DNA from: RGIG4079 sp045637505
GTDB lineage: Bacteria > Bacteroidota > Bacteroidia > Bacteroidales > Muribaculaceae
DNA length: 64,000 nucleotides
Reading direction: 5' to 3'
Assembly: GCA_045637505.1 (NCBI GenBank)
Contig: JAZTZO010000016.1
Span: forward strand, 62,001 to 126,000
Under the pieces are notes generated by a model. That model was given only the letters and a program-made list of their open reading frames with translations. It searched no databases and was not told where the DNA came from. A program made the translations under genes and the position numbers. This document shows positions 42,060 to 51,123 of the stretch, one piece after another (position 1 is the stretch's first letter; each line of letters begins with the position of its first letter).

Positions 42060-43859
42060 TTATCGTTTTCTTGTTTTAATTGATTCAATTTGGTCGATTA
42101 TCAATTCTGTTTTAGAAAATAAGTCTGAAATCGCATTCTCTGATAATTGTGGTGAGTATAATGCCATATCACATTCATTTAAAACTGATATTACATCGTT
42201 GCAAATAGATTCGGTTGCCCCGTATTTTAATAATTCGTTTGCAATGTTGTCTCTAAATAATTGTGATGTTGGTATTGATAGTTTGTCGCTTAAATATCCC
42301 CACAATGCGTTGACAATTTCTTCGTAGAACTCTTTGTTTTTATGGTCTAACATGAATTGATGCGCCGTTTTAAGTCGTTTTCGTGCTACTTTATTCGCTT
42401 TTACTATGCGCAATCCAATAACATCGGCATTAAGTTTTTTATGTTTATTAAATTGATAAATAAATGCAATAAATATAAAAACAATAAAAATATACATCAA
42501 CCAATACCATATCGCATATATGCAGAATTCAAACTTTGGTTGCAATTCTTTATACCCAAGCTTGATATGTCGAATATCATTGTTATTAGTTTTAACATCT
42601 TGTTGATTGACAGTTAAGCCCTTGTTTACATTAACCTCATAGACTTTTGTCTTTAAAGTTTTATATTCTTTTGATTCTGGGTCGAAATATACAAATTCAT
42701 GTTCTGGTATTTTAAATTTGCCTACACTTAAAGGAACAAATGTATAATCAAATGTTACATTACCTTTTAAAGAACCATCAATTACATTAGTTTTAATATC
42801 ATTTTTTGGCGCGTAAAGTTCAAATTCTTGAGGAAAATCTATAACAGGCTCTTTAATATATTTTATATTGCCAGCTCCTGTAATTATATAAGAATAAGTT
42901 GCAGTTTCATTAGTCCTTATACTATTAGGAACTAAATTACTGCTAATTTCATATTGACCTACAGCACCACTGAAGTTTTCGGGTTGGGGTTGTGGGAGAG
43001 GTAAGATATTGATTGTTGCAGTATTTGAACTAATAGATAATTTTTCACGAATTGGAATTCGATTATATGCGAAACCTCCGCCAAAAGAAACTTTTTCATA
43101 TTTTTCGGCTGTCAACTCATACTTCCCCGAGTTAATTGTAAGTTTACCCGATTTTTGAGGAAAGATTAAACATTTTTTCAGTATTGCAGTATTATATGTT
43201 TTTCCGTTATAAGACTCTACTTGTTCTTGTATATTTTTAATGGGGATTTCTTCAATAATAAATCCATCAAAAGATGGTTGCGTTGTTGCTAAAAATGATC
43301 TTATTCCATATTGAGTATAAAGTTTTATGGTACATTCAATAGGTTCTTGTTCATATGCAGTTTGTTTTGACATTATTATCCTAACAAATAATTCATTCCC
43401 TGATATTGCCCCAGGAGTTTGTGAAGAATATTCATCATCAAAAATAGACTTTTGTAGTCTTTGATTTGGCGTTCCGGTATTTTTATTGATATTCAATGAA
43501 AACGCTTGTGACTTATATTGCTTCCCATCGACGCTAATAGTTACAGCCGGAACATTTACCTTGCCACTAGTATTAGCACGATATGTACATGTATAGTCTA
43601 TGCGAGTTGTAGAGGATGCCACTCCGTTAATGTTTTGAGAGGTACTCATTCGACTTACACCCTTATCAGACATAAGCTTACAGCCATCAATTTGTGGCCC
43701 TTTAAAATTACTTGCTTCTCCATTTGTTAGAGTAAAGGTGATTTGAAATACATCGCCCTCAACAATTACTCCTGGCTTTTGAGCTTTAAAAGTTACATTT
43801 GCCGATAGGTTAAATGCAATAAGAAATAAGAATGTAATAAATATATATTTTAATCTCAT
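42060..43859 (-). CDS. batD: BatD family protein (oxygen tolerance)
   Basis: About 599 residues. After a signal peptide (MRLKYIFITFLFLIAFNLSA) comes a long periplasmic part with immunoglobulin-like beta segments (VEGDVFQITFTLTNGEAS, YEQEPIECTIKLYTQYGI, PNSIRTNETATYSYIITG), one transmembrane helix (about 450-475) and a cytoplasmic helical tail of about 120 residues (LKTAHQFMLDHKNKEFYEEI). This is the BatD layout. Together with BatA/B vWA proteins it may form an envelope assembly (inference). I used the ATG at 43859, which starts a clean signal peptide 4 bp after batC; an upstream GTG frame would overlap batC. Confidence 0.92.
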   Translation of the reverse strand: MRLKYIFITFLFLIAFNLSANVTFKAQKPGVIVEGDVFQITFTLTNGEASNFKGPQIDGCKLMSDKGVSRMSTSQNINGVASSTTRIDYTCTYRANTSGKVNVPAVTISVDGKQYKSQAFSLNINKNTGTPNQRLQKSIFDDEYSSQTPGAISGNELFVRIIMSKQTAYEQEPIECTIKLYTQYGIRSFLATTQPSFDGFIIEEIPIKNIQEQVESYNGKTYNTAILKKCLIFPQKSGKLTINSGKYELTAEKYEKVSFGGGFAYNRIPIREKLSISSNTATINILPLPQPQPENFSGAVGQYEISSNLVPNSIRTNETATYSYIITGAGNIKYIKEPVIDFPQEFELYAPKNDIKTNVIDGSLKGNVTFDYTFVPLSVGKFKIPEHEFVYFDPESKEYKTLKTKVYEVNVNKGLTVNQQDVKTNNNDIRHIKLGYKELQPKFEFCIYAIWYWLMYIFIVFIFIAFIYQFNKHKKLNADVIGLRIVKANKVARKRLKTAHQFMLDHKNKEFYEEIVNALWGYLSDKLSIPTSQLFRDNIANELLKYGATESICNDVISVLNECDMALYSPQLSENAISDLFSKTELIIDQIESIKTRKR

Positions 43860-43863
43860 TTTT

Positions 43864-44637
43864 TTACCAAGGTTTATCTGTGAAACTTCCATTCGCTTCT
43901 TTGTCGGTCCTTTTTGCATCAATTGCACGTTTTTTTAGGCGCAATAAAGTTTCTTGTTCTTTATTTTCTATAGATTTTAAAATCTTTTCTGCGTTTGCAT
44001 CATTTAATTGTTGAGGAGGAGCAGGTTGATTCTTATTTTGTTGTGAATTATCTTGTTCATTCTTATTGTTGTCTTTTTTCTCCTCTTTTTTATCTTGTTT
44101 TTTCTCTTCTTTATTTTTTTCTTTATCGTTTTCTTTTTCTTGATTATCTTTTTTGTCTTGGTTTTGCAGTTGTAATTGAGCCATTCTTAAATATTTGCGT
44201 GCTCTATCGTTTCTGGGGTCATTACGAAGCACTTTTTTATAAAAGTTGATGCTTTGCTCGTAATTTTTTTGATTGTATGCTATATGCCCTAAATTAAACA
44301 ATGATTTTTGAGCAATGTTTGTTGAGGATGAGACCGATAAATTGGTAAATATTTTAACAGCTTTTTGAAGCGTTTTAGACTCAATATCTTTGCTTTCTGG
44401 TAGGTTAACCAATGCAGATGCAATATTAAATTCTGCAACTTGGGAACCAGGATTAAGTTTTAATGCTTCTTCATATTGTTGAATAGCTTTCTGATAGTTC
44501 CCATTATGATATTCCTCGTTCCCATGAGTTATATAATTGCGTTCCTTTTTAGTCGTCCCATCATTGGAATAACTAAAAAAAGGCGTTGCTAATAATAACG
44601 CTATAAAAATATGTTTGAGTTGATTCATCTTAATCAT
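43864..44637 (-). CDS. batC: BatC-like TPR protein
   Basis: A 257-residue protein with a signal peptide (about 4-24), TPR repeats (about 34-160: GNEEYHNGNYQKAIQQYEEA, LFNLGHIAYNQKNYEQSINF) and a very polar, low-complexity tail of Lys, Glu, Asp, Asn and Gln (about 160-215), then a short helix and DKPW end. This matches BatC. The first ATG (44637) overlaps batB by 4 bp (ATGA); a second ATG at 44628 is equally possible and gives a tighter signal peptide. The TPRs probably serve protein contacts with the other Bat proteins. Confidence 0.9.
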   Translation of the reverse strand: MIKMNQLKHIFIALLLATPFFSYSNDGTTKKERNYITHGNEEYHNGNYQKAIQQYEEALKLNPGSQVAEFNIASALVNLPESKDIESKTLQKAVKIFTNLSVSSSTNIAQKSLFNLGHIAYNQKNYEQSINFYKKVLRNDPRNDRARKYLRMAQLQLQNQDKKDNQEKENDKEKNKEEKKQDKKEEKKDNNKNEQDNSQQNKNQPAPPQQLNDANAEKILKSIENKEQETLLRLKKRAIDAKRTDKEANGSFTDKPW

Positions 44638-45671
44638 TTTTTTGAAAAGAAATGTATATTTTTAAGCCAACTAATCTTTTTCTCTAATACAAAAATATCT
44701 ACAATCAGTAATATAAAAGCTATCCACGCAAAAATAGGAAACATTTCGGCTGTTGCTTTATACTTAACGGTTTTAAGTTCTGACTTTGATAATTTATCAA
44801 GTTGCTTAGTGATATCGTTTAATGCCGAACCACTGTTTGCATTAACATATATGCCATTTCCAGCATTTGCTAAATCTTGTGCAAGTTTGACATTTAAAGC
44901 CGTAGTTATTGTTTGGCCGTTATAGTCAGTTAAAAATTGATTTTTTTCTTTATTTATTGGAATAGGAGCACCTTTTTCAGAGCCTAAACCAATTACATTT
45001 ACCTGGATATTTTGTTTATACGCATTTTTTGCCATTGATACAGCATCGCCAAGGTGGTCTTCGCTGTCAGTGATTAGTATCAACGCTTTATGCATACTTT
45101 CATCTGCAGTATATGCATTCATTGCCATCTCGATTGCGTCTGCTATTGCAGTGCCTTGAGAAGGAACCATGTCGGTAGAAATTATATCAATATATTGTTT
45201 TGCAGATACAAAATCAGATGTTATAGGTAATTGTAAATAAGATTCTCCAGCAAAGACGATAAGTCCTACTTTGTCATTATCAAGTTTTGTAATTAACTTT
45301 TCAAGCAGCAACTTTGCTTTGTCCAAGCGAGATGTGCCGTTAGGATCATCTGTCGATGACGCCAACATTGAATTAGAAACATCTAATGCAATGAATATTT
45401 CGTTGCCATTTTGGCTGCTTGATAATTCTTTTTCACCATGCCTTGGACGACAAAGAACAAACACAATCATTATAACTATAATTATATTTATAATAATTTT
45501 GATGTTGGACATATACTTAGACACATCAGGCATGAGGCTTGACATGACCTTAATATCTCCAATTTTTTTTAGCTGAGTAATTCGGCTATGCCTTGACCAC
45601 CAATATAATAATATTATTAATATTGGGAGTAAAAACAAGATAGATAAATGTGGATATGCAAAGTCAAACAT
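44634..45671 (-). CDS. batB: BatB: vWA domain membrane protein
   Basis: A 345-residue protein with two N-terminal hydrophobic segments (about 10-25 and 55-75), a von Willebrand factor A domain (about 85-300) and a C-terminal transmembrane helix (about 310-330). The MIDAS metal-site motif is intact in IFIALDVSNSML, with ITDSEDHLGDA later in the fold. vWA domains bind protein partners through a divalent metal. It is 16 bp downstream of batA and overlaps batC by 4 bp. The match to BatB rests on gene order as well as sequence. Confidence 0.93.
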   Translation of the reverse strand: MFDFAYPHLSILFLLPILIILLYWWSRHSRITQLKKIGDIKVMSSLMPDVSKYMSNIKIIINIIIVIMIVFVLCRPRHGEKELSSSQNGNEIFIALDVSNSMLASSTDDPNGTSRLDKAKLLLEKLITKLDNDKVGLIVFAGESYLQLPITSDFVSAKQYIDIISTDMVPSQGTAIADAIEMAMNAYTADESMHKALILITDSEDHLGDAVSMAKNAYKQNIQVNVIGLGSEKGAPIPINKEKNQFLTDYNGQTITTALNVKLAQDLANAGNGIYVNANSGSALNDITKQLDKLSKSELKTVKYKATAEMFPIFAWIAFILLIVDIFVLEKKISWLKNIHFFSKK

Positions 45672-45687
45672 ATTTTCTAATGTAATT

Positions 45688-46677
45688 TTAATTAGGAATT
45701 ATGCGTAATATTGTGTGTCGCAATATGATTTCTAACAAGAAGAACCCAAGTGCAAGCCAAGCCCACAACATATAGTTATCTTCTGTATGAGTAAAGTTTT
45801 TTATATCAATTTTTGTTTTTTCTAATTTATCAATTTCAGAAAAGACATCTTCGAGCACATTATTATCTGTTGCTCTAAAATATTTCCCTCCTGTGATATT
45901 AGCTATTTCTTTTAGGGTAGGCTCATCTATTACAACCTTTTGATAAGAGTAAGTAATTTGTCCAAAAGTGTTACTTGTGGGGTATAGAGCTTCACCATTT
46001 GAGCCGACACCGATAGTATACACTTTTATGTTATGTTTTTTTGCAATTTCTGCAGCTGTTATAGGTGCTACTATTCCGGTATTGTTAGAACCATCCGTAA
46101 GCAAAATTATGCTTTTGGATTTAGCCTTTCCTGTTTTAATTCTATTTATTGCCATGGAAAGACCATCGCCAATAGCGGTTCCATCCTCCAATAATCCTAA
46201 TTCTAGCCCGTTAATATAAGAAATTAGAATAGAGCGGTCGGTGGTCATTGGTACTCCAGTAAAACCTTCTGCGGCAAAAATAACTAATCCCATATTGTCA
46301 GATTCTCTTTTTGCAACGAACTTAGAAGCAACATCTTTGGCCGCTTCTAATCTGTTTGGTTTAAATTCTTTAGCAAGCATACTTGATGAAATGTCCATCG
46401 ATATAACTATATCAGTACCATCTACAGACGAAGATCTCCAATGATCTTTAATTTGTGGGCGTGCTAATACAATAATTATGCACCCAATAGCACTCAATCT
46501 TAAAACAAATAAGAAATGACGTAGATATTCCTTATAAGAATTAGGTAGTAGCTTAAAAGGTGATATCGTAGAAAATTGCAGAGTGGGATTGATTATGGAA
46601 TTCTTCTTTATATACCATATAATCAGAGGTATAAAAAGCAGAAATAACCATAAATATTGTGGATACGCTAATTGCAT
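45688..46677 (-). CDS. batA: BatA: vWA domain membrane protein
   Basis: A 329-residue protein. Hydrophobic segments at about 8-25 and 58-77 flank a short loop; a vWA domain (about 88-290) has the MIDAS motif in IVISMDISSSMLAKEF and LLTDGSNNTG; a C-terminal membrane helix (about 305-325) follows. It opens MQLAYPQYLWLFLLFIPLII, the common N-terminus of the family. It is 2 bp after the DUF4381-like gene. BatA and BatB probably sit side by side in the inner membrane with their vWA domains on the same face (inference). Confidence 0.94.
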   Translation of the reverse strand: MQLAYPQYLWLFLLFIPLIIWYIKKNSIINPTLQFSTISPFKLLPNSYKEYLRHFLFVLRLSAIGCIIIVLARPQIKDHWRSSSVDGTDIVISMDISSSMLAKEFKPNRLEAAKDVASKFVAKRESDNMGLVIFAAEGFTGVPMTTDRSILISYINGLELGLLEDGTAIGDGLSMAINRIKTGKAKSKSIILLTDGSNNTGIVAPITAAEIAKKHNIKVYTIGVGSNGEALYPTSNTFGQITYSYQKVVIDEPTLKEIANITGGKYFRATDNNVLEDVFSEIDKLEKTKIDIKNFTHTEDNYMLWAWLALGFFLLEIILRHTILRIIPN

Positions 46678-46679
46678 AA

Positions 46680-47654
46680 TTATTTTTTATTATTGTCTAT
46701 TGTTTCTTCGGGCTTTGTATCACTAACAAATTGAATTGCTGCTTGATAAACTTTAGAGTTATCATCAGGTAATGGTCTGACTTTAGCAAACTTAACGAAA
46801 TCGGCCATTTCTAGTATTAATTCCATATTATTATTTGTCACTTGTGACTCTTTATTGTTTTTCAAAGAATTTATAATTTGCGTAGTCGTCATCTCCATCG
46901 CATTGATATTAAATCTCCCGGTTAGATATTCACGTAAAATATCTGTCAGTTGAGTATAAAATTCTTTCTCTTGTCCATTTTCGCACAATTTTAATTCTTT
47001 GAGCTTTGTCAATTTTATCATTGCCAATTCGTATGGAGGAATTACCTTTTTGCGAGGTAAAATATGTTTTCCTTTAGATTTTAATACATATATAACAGCA
47101 ACTATTCCAATGATTATTATAATTATGATTAGGATTAACCCCCAATAATCTATAACCCAATTCGGTAAAAAATCAAACCATTTAGATTCAATATTCTCAA
47201 GTTCGGCATAGTCGTGAATAGAGGTATATAAACTATCAATAGGAACGGGTAGGACCTTTAATGTTAGTGGTTTTGATTTAAAAGTATCAACACCAATTAC
47301 ATATTTAAATGGGGGAATTGTATATAACCCTGAATCAAAAGACTGAATCAAATAATCACGATTAATTTGTATATTATTGCCTATTTTAGACGTATCATTT
47401 CTCACTATATTGGTAAATTCGATGCCTCTAACAATTTCAATAATAGTATCAGATTGTTTTGGTTCATTTAATATTTGTCCTTTTTGTGATTCATCTTGTA
47501 ATATTTCCAAATGAATTATAGTTTGATTACCCATTAATAATGTGGCAGAATCTAATGTTGCATTAAATTTAACGCTGGCTACTAATGTATTATTGGCTAC
47601 AATTAACATTAGAATATATAACACATATTTAGTAGAATGTTTCATCGCATTCAT
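46680..47654 (-). CDS. DUF4381-like membrane protein of the bat operon
   Basis: A 324-residue protein with a signal peptide (about 4-28), a periplasmic beta-rich domain (30-165), one transmembrane helix rich in isoleucine (about 172-195) and a cytoplasmic C-terminal domain (about 205-315) with AMIKLTKLKELKLCENGQEK, LREYLTGRFNINAMEMTT and FVKFAKVRPLPDD. The C-terminal region resembles DUF4381 and the tail of BatD. A gene of this type lies between DUF58 and batA in many Bacteroidales bat operons. Function is unknown; it may link the MoxR/DUF58 pair to the vWA proteins (inference). Confidence 0.82.
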   Translation of the reverse strand: MNAMKHSTKYVLYILMLIVANNTLVASVKFNATLDSATLLMGNQTIIHLEILQDESQKGQILNEPKQSDTIIEIVRGIEFTNIVRNDTSKIGNNIQINRDYLIQSFDSGLYTIPPFKYVIGVDTFKSKPLTLKVLPVPIDSLYTSIHDYAELENIESKWFDFLPNWVIDYWGLILIIIIIIIGIVAVIYVLKSKGKHILPRKKVIPPYELAMIKLTKLKELKLCENGQEKEFYTQLTDILREYLTGRFNINAMEMTTTQIINSLKNNKESQVTNNNMELILEMADFVKFAKVRPLPDDNSKVYQAAIQFVSDTKPEETIDNNKK

Positions 47655-47659
47655 ATGAA

Positions 47660-48535
47660 TTATTTATAACTCCTATTTTTAAATAAACTCATTAATGATT
47701 TAACAAAATTTTCATCGGTTGACACAGAAGCCAAATCAACCTTTGATTTATTTAATGTTTCAATCATAGTTTGTTGACGATTATACCACCATTTACTGAA
47801 TGCATTTCTTGCTTTTTTAGAGGAGGTGTCAATCAATCGTTTTTCTCCCGTCTCAAGGTCTTCGATTTGAACAAGGCCTACGTTTGGCAAGGAGGTTTCA
47901 CGTTTGTCATATACTTGAATTGCTATTAAGTCATGCTTATTGCTCGCAATGCTCATAGCCTTTGAATAATCATTTTGGTCAATGAAATCCGAGATTAAAA
48001 ATGTAGTACATCTTTTCTTTAGTGCATCACTTAGATATTTTAAAGCCATTGAAATATCTGTACCTTTATTTTCAGGTTCCATATTTAGCAATTCTCGAAT
48101 TATGAATAGTATATGCTTTTTCCCCTTTTTAGGAGGGATAAATTTTTCAATTTTATCTGTGAAAAATATAATCCCAATTTTATCATTGTTCTGTATTGCT
48201 GAGAATGCTATTGTTGCAGCAATTTCTGCTATCATTTCTCTTTTTTCAATGCCAACAGCACCAAACAAACGACTGCCAGAGATATCAACAAGCAACATGA
48301 CTGTTAACTCGCGTTCTTCTTCATATACTTTAATATATGGCTTATTGTGGCGAGCAGTTACATTCCAATCAATATCACGAATATCATCACCATACTGATA
48401 TTCTCTTACTTCAGAAAAGGTCATACCCCTCCCTTTAAAAGCCGAATGATATTCACCAGCAAAAATGTTTTGAGATAACCCTTTGGTTTTTATCTCAATT
48501 TTTCGAACCTTTTTTAAAAGTTCATTTGCGTCCAT
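47660..48535 (-). CDS. DUF58 domain protein
   Basis: A 291-residue cytoplasmic protein of the DUF58 family, which has a vWA-like fold. It shows FAGEYHSAFKGRGMTFSEVR, YQYGDDIRDIDWNVTARHNK, the MIDAS-like VDISGS, and the late FLISDFIDQNDYSKAM. DUF58 proteins are nearly always encoded beside MoxR ATPases and are thought to be their clients or partners. The gene lies 17 bp after moxR and 5 bp before the DUF4381-like gene. No membrane segment is seen. Confidence 0.93.
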   Translation of the reverse strand: MDANELLKKVRKIEIKTKGLSQNIFAGEYHSAFKGRGMTFSEVREYQYGDDIRDIDWNVTARHNKPYIKVYEEERELTVMLLVDISGSRLFGAVGIEKREMIAEIAATIAFSAIQNNDKIGIIFFTDKIEKFIPPKKGKKHILFIIRELLNMEPENKGTDISMALKYLSDALKKRCTTFLISDFIDQNDYSKAMSIASNKHDLIAIQVYDKRETSLPNVGLVQIEDLETGEKRLIDTSSKKARNAFSKWWYNRQQTMIETLNKSKVDLASVSTDENFVKSLMSLFKNRSYK

Positions 48536-48552
48536 ATAATAAAATCTATTTT

Positions 48553-49548
48553 TTAGGGGACTTCGACTTTATCAAGGATTGATGTAATAATATCATCAGT
48601 TGTAATATTATTAGCTTCTGCTTCATATGTCAATCCAATTCGATGTCTTAATATATCGTGACATACGGCTCTTACATCTTCAGGGATAACATAGCCACGT
48701 GAATGTAAGAAAGCATATGCTTTAGCAGCTTTAGCTAAATTTATCGATGCACGTGGAGAGCCGCCAAATGATATGATGTTTTCAAGATCTTTCAAATTAT
48801 AATTAGATGGATAACGAGTTGCAAATACAATATCAACGATATATCGTTCAATTTTTTCATCTAAATAAATTTGTTCAACAATTTTCTGAACCTCTCTAAT
48901 TTCAGTAGGTCTTAGTAAAGGAATAACATTGCTTTTTTCAGATGTAAGGTTTTGGCGTATAATTATCTTTTCCTCTTCTTTAGAAGGATAACCAATTACA
49001 ACTTTCATTAAAAAACGGTCCACTTGTGCTTCGGGAAGAGGGTATGTACCTTCTTGCTCAATGGGGTTTTGAGTAGCCATAACCAAGAATGGTTCATCCA
49101 AACCAAAGGTATTGTCTCCAATTGTTACTTGACGTTCTTGCATTGCTTCCAATAATGCACTTTGTACTTTTGCCGGAGCACGATTTATTTCATCGGCCAA
49201 AATAAAGTTAGAGAAAATAGGTCCCTTCTTTACTTGGAATTGTTCTTCTTTGATGCTATATATCATTGTACCGATAATATCAGCTGGTAATAAATCGGGG
49301 GTAAACTGTATTCTGCTATATTTTGCATCTATAATTTGAGCCAGTGTTTTAATCGCTAAAGTTTTTGCCAAACCAGGGACACCTTCTAATAGGATATGCC
49401 CATTAGAAAGTAATGCGATTAACAGTGATTCTACTAAATGTTTTTGGCCAACGATACGTTGATCCATACCTTTGACAATTAAGTGGATAAAATCACTTTT
49501 ACTTGCAACTAAATCATTTAGTTCTCTAATATTAATTGTGTCAGTCAT
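48553..49548 (-). CDS. MoxR family AAA ATPase
   Basis: About 331 residues. Walker A is GVPGLAKT (56-63), Walker B with sensor is FILADEINRAPAK, followed by LLEAMQERQVTIG, FLVMATQNPIEQEGTYPLPEAQVDRF and the C-terminal lid SFGGSPRASINLAKAAKAYA. MoxR ATPases act as chaperone-like factors for vWA proteins. I chose the ATG at 49548 because a TAAATTTG -7 box at 49591-49598 would lie at the very start of a longer TTG frame. It is the first gene of the eight-gene bat operon. Confidence 0.95.
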   Translation of the reverse strand: MTDTINIRELNDLVASKSDFIHLIVKGMDQRIVGQKHLVESLLIALLSNGHILLEGVPGLAKTLAIKTLAQIIDAKYSRIQFTPDLLPADIIGTMIYSIKEEQFQVKKGPIFSNFILADEINRAPAKVQSALLEAMQERQVTIGDNTFGLDEPFLVMATQNPIEQEGTYPLPEAQVDRFLMKVVIGYPSKEEEKIIIRQNLTSEKSNVIPLLRPTEIREVQKIVEQIYLDEKIERYIVDIVFATRYPSNYNLKDLENIISFGGSPRASINLAKAAKAYAFLHSRGYVIPEDVRAVCHDILRHRIGLTYEAEANNITTDDIITSILDKVEVP

Positions 49549-49590
49549 TTTGATTCTTATTATATAGTTAGTTTTTTTATTTAACAACTG

Positions 49591-49598
49591 CAAATTTA
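49591..49598 (-). promoter_or_regulatory. Putative -7 box of the bat operon
   Basis: TAAATTTG on the minus strand matches TAnnTTTG, 42 bp before the moxR ATG. The -33 region is weak. Confidence 0.45.
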
Positions 49599-49674
49599 AC
49601 TATTATAACAACTATTGCGAATAAATAGTATGTTAATTTTGTATATTATAAGTTTATCAACTTAAATTATTCTA

Positions 49675-50832
49675 CTAATTATTGTATTTAGAATATATTT
49701 CTATGGCTTTTTGTTTAGCAACTTCTATTGATTGCGGATTGTTCGCATCTATTCCATATTTACTTGGAGGAGGGATTACAACAATTGTTCCAGGTCTAAT
49801 TGCGTTAGGATTACCTAATTTTGATTTGTTCTCTTCGTAAATATATACCCAAAAATTAAAATTGCCATAATATTCTCGTGACATTGTTGTCAAATACCTT
49901 TTACTTGTTACTTTATCGGTTTGATACTTAGTTGTATTAACTGAAGTATTGTTTTGTGGATAAACAGTATCGGTACGACTACCAATAGTTGATGGCGTTG
50001 AATCACGTTTTACTGTATCAAGTGATTGTGCTACGATATTTTTATTTGAAACTAATGAGTCTAATATTGTCTTTTGCTCGTTTATTTGTTTTGTTAAGGC
50101 ATCATTATCAATAAGACTTTTAGTATAGACTCCACCAAAGAAACCAATAATTATCCCAATTAATAAGGCAATCACAAAAGTGAATGTTAGACTTAAACTT
50201 GTCTTTTTGTGATTTTTTTTATTGCAATAGTAATCATCTGAGACATTTCCCTCCTCGTTATCTTTATAGACATTTTGATTCGATTCTTGTTTATTGTAGT
50301 TAGAATCGACTTCTTCATTTATAATTGCGGCTTCAGATTGCAACTCTTGCAGACTTGCTTCTTCGTTTATTAAATTTGTATTATTAACTAAAGCATCAAT
50401 ATCTTCATCCACTTCTTCAACGATGGAATCAATATGATTCTCGTCAGAATTTATGTTGACAGATTTAGAATTACCCTCTTCGGCATTATCTCCCTGTAAG
50501 TTGTCAGAACAATTTAAATCAAGTTGCTTTAGCTCTTGCTCAAATAGTTCTTCAGTTAATTCTTCATCAAGCTCTACCGAATCAAAAAAAGCGAATGGGA
50601 GGTTTATTGAGTTTATGATTTCTTTATCTAATTCAAGTGCCACAGGCTCTGATGTATTCCCCGTTAGGCTAAAAACCCCCAATCCTTTAATCTTTATAGA
50701 GTGTCCTTTTTGTAGTTCATCTGAAATTAAAGCACACAATGCCTTAACAAATGATTCAGCTACACTTGTTTTACAACCGTTTATAGTAGCTATCGATTCT
50801 GCAATTTTTCCTAAATTTATCTTTTGTTGCAT
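49675..50832 (-). CDS. HU-like domain / transmembrane / LysM protein
   Basis: A 385-residue protein with an unusual order of parts. Residues 5-80 resemble an HU/CCDC81-type DNA-binding domain (IATINGCKTSVAESFVKALC, KGHSIKIKGLGVFSLTG). An acidic linker (about 84-200, rich in Glu, Asp and Asn) leads to a basic patch KKNHKK (205-210), a transmembrane helix (about 213-236) and a short coiled segment (240-270). The C-terminus (about 312-360) is LysM-like, with SREYYGNFNFWVYIYEENK and RPGTIVVIPPP. The basic patch before the helix predicts DNA-binding domain inside and LysM in the periplasm. It may tie the nucleoid to peptidoglycan (inference). It follows an HU gene after 10 bp. Confidence 0.82.
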   Translation of the reverse strand: MQQKINLGKIAESIATINGCKTSVAESFVKALCALISDELQKGHSIKIKGLGVFSLTGNTSEPVALELDKEIINSINLPFAFFDSVELDEELTEELFEQELKQLDLNCSDNLQGDNAEEGNSKSVNINSDENHIDSIVEEVDEDIDALVNNTNLINEEASLQELQSEAAIINEEVDSNYNKQESNQNVYKDNEEGNVSDDYYCNKKNHKKTSLSLTFTFVIALLIGIIIGFFGGVYTKSLIDNDALTKQINEQKTILDSLVSNKNIVAQSLDTVKRDSTPSTIGSRTDTVYPQNNTSVNTTKYQTDKVTSKRYLTTMSREYYGNFNFWVYIYEENKSKLGNPNAIRPGTIVVIPPPSKYGIDANNPQSIEVAKQKAIEIYSKYNN

Positions 50833-50842
50833 AGTGGCTTAT

Positions 50843-51118
50843 TTATTCTGATATTTTTTTACGTAAAGCTGTACTCGTTTTAAAAGACACAGTTATTTGT
50901 GGCGGAAGTAGCATTTGCTTTCCGGTATCTTTGTTAAGAGCAATTCTTTCATCTTGTTTTTCTGGGATAAATTCACCAAAACCTGGAATTGCAATTGTAT
51001 CTAAATTGCCTAAATTGTCTTTTAATACACATATAAATCCATCCATTAAAGATGTTATGTCTTTATTGTCGCGAGATAATTGTTTTGCGAGGGTTGTTAT
51101 TATTGTCTTTTTATCCAT
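50843..51118 (-). CDS. HU family DNA-binding protein
   Basis: A 91-residue protein of normal HU length. It has the N-terminal helices (KKTIITTLAKQLSRDNKDIT), the IPGFGEF turn (44-50), the beta-arm region with GKQMLLPP, and the C-terminal VSFKTSTALRKKI. It should bind and bend DNA as a dimer. It lies 5 bp after umuC and 10 bp before the HU/LysM gene, so it might form heterodimers with the HU-like domain of that protein (inference). The genome probably has other HU genes. Confidence 0.93.
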   Translation of the reverse strand: MDKKTIITTLAKQLSRDNKDITSLMDGFICVLKDNLGNLDTIAIPGFGEFIPEKQDERIALNKDTGKQMLLPPQITVSFKTSTALRKKISE

Positions 51119-51123
51119 TGCAG

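Noticed and set aside
47982..48398. 138-codon open frame on the plus strand
   Set aside because: Antisense to the DUF58 gene with no family features.
49649..49664. Hairpin TAAGTT/AACTTA after the HU/LysM gene
   Set aside because: Only 6 bp, all AT-rich apart from one G-C, with no T tract; not a convincing terminator.
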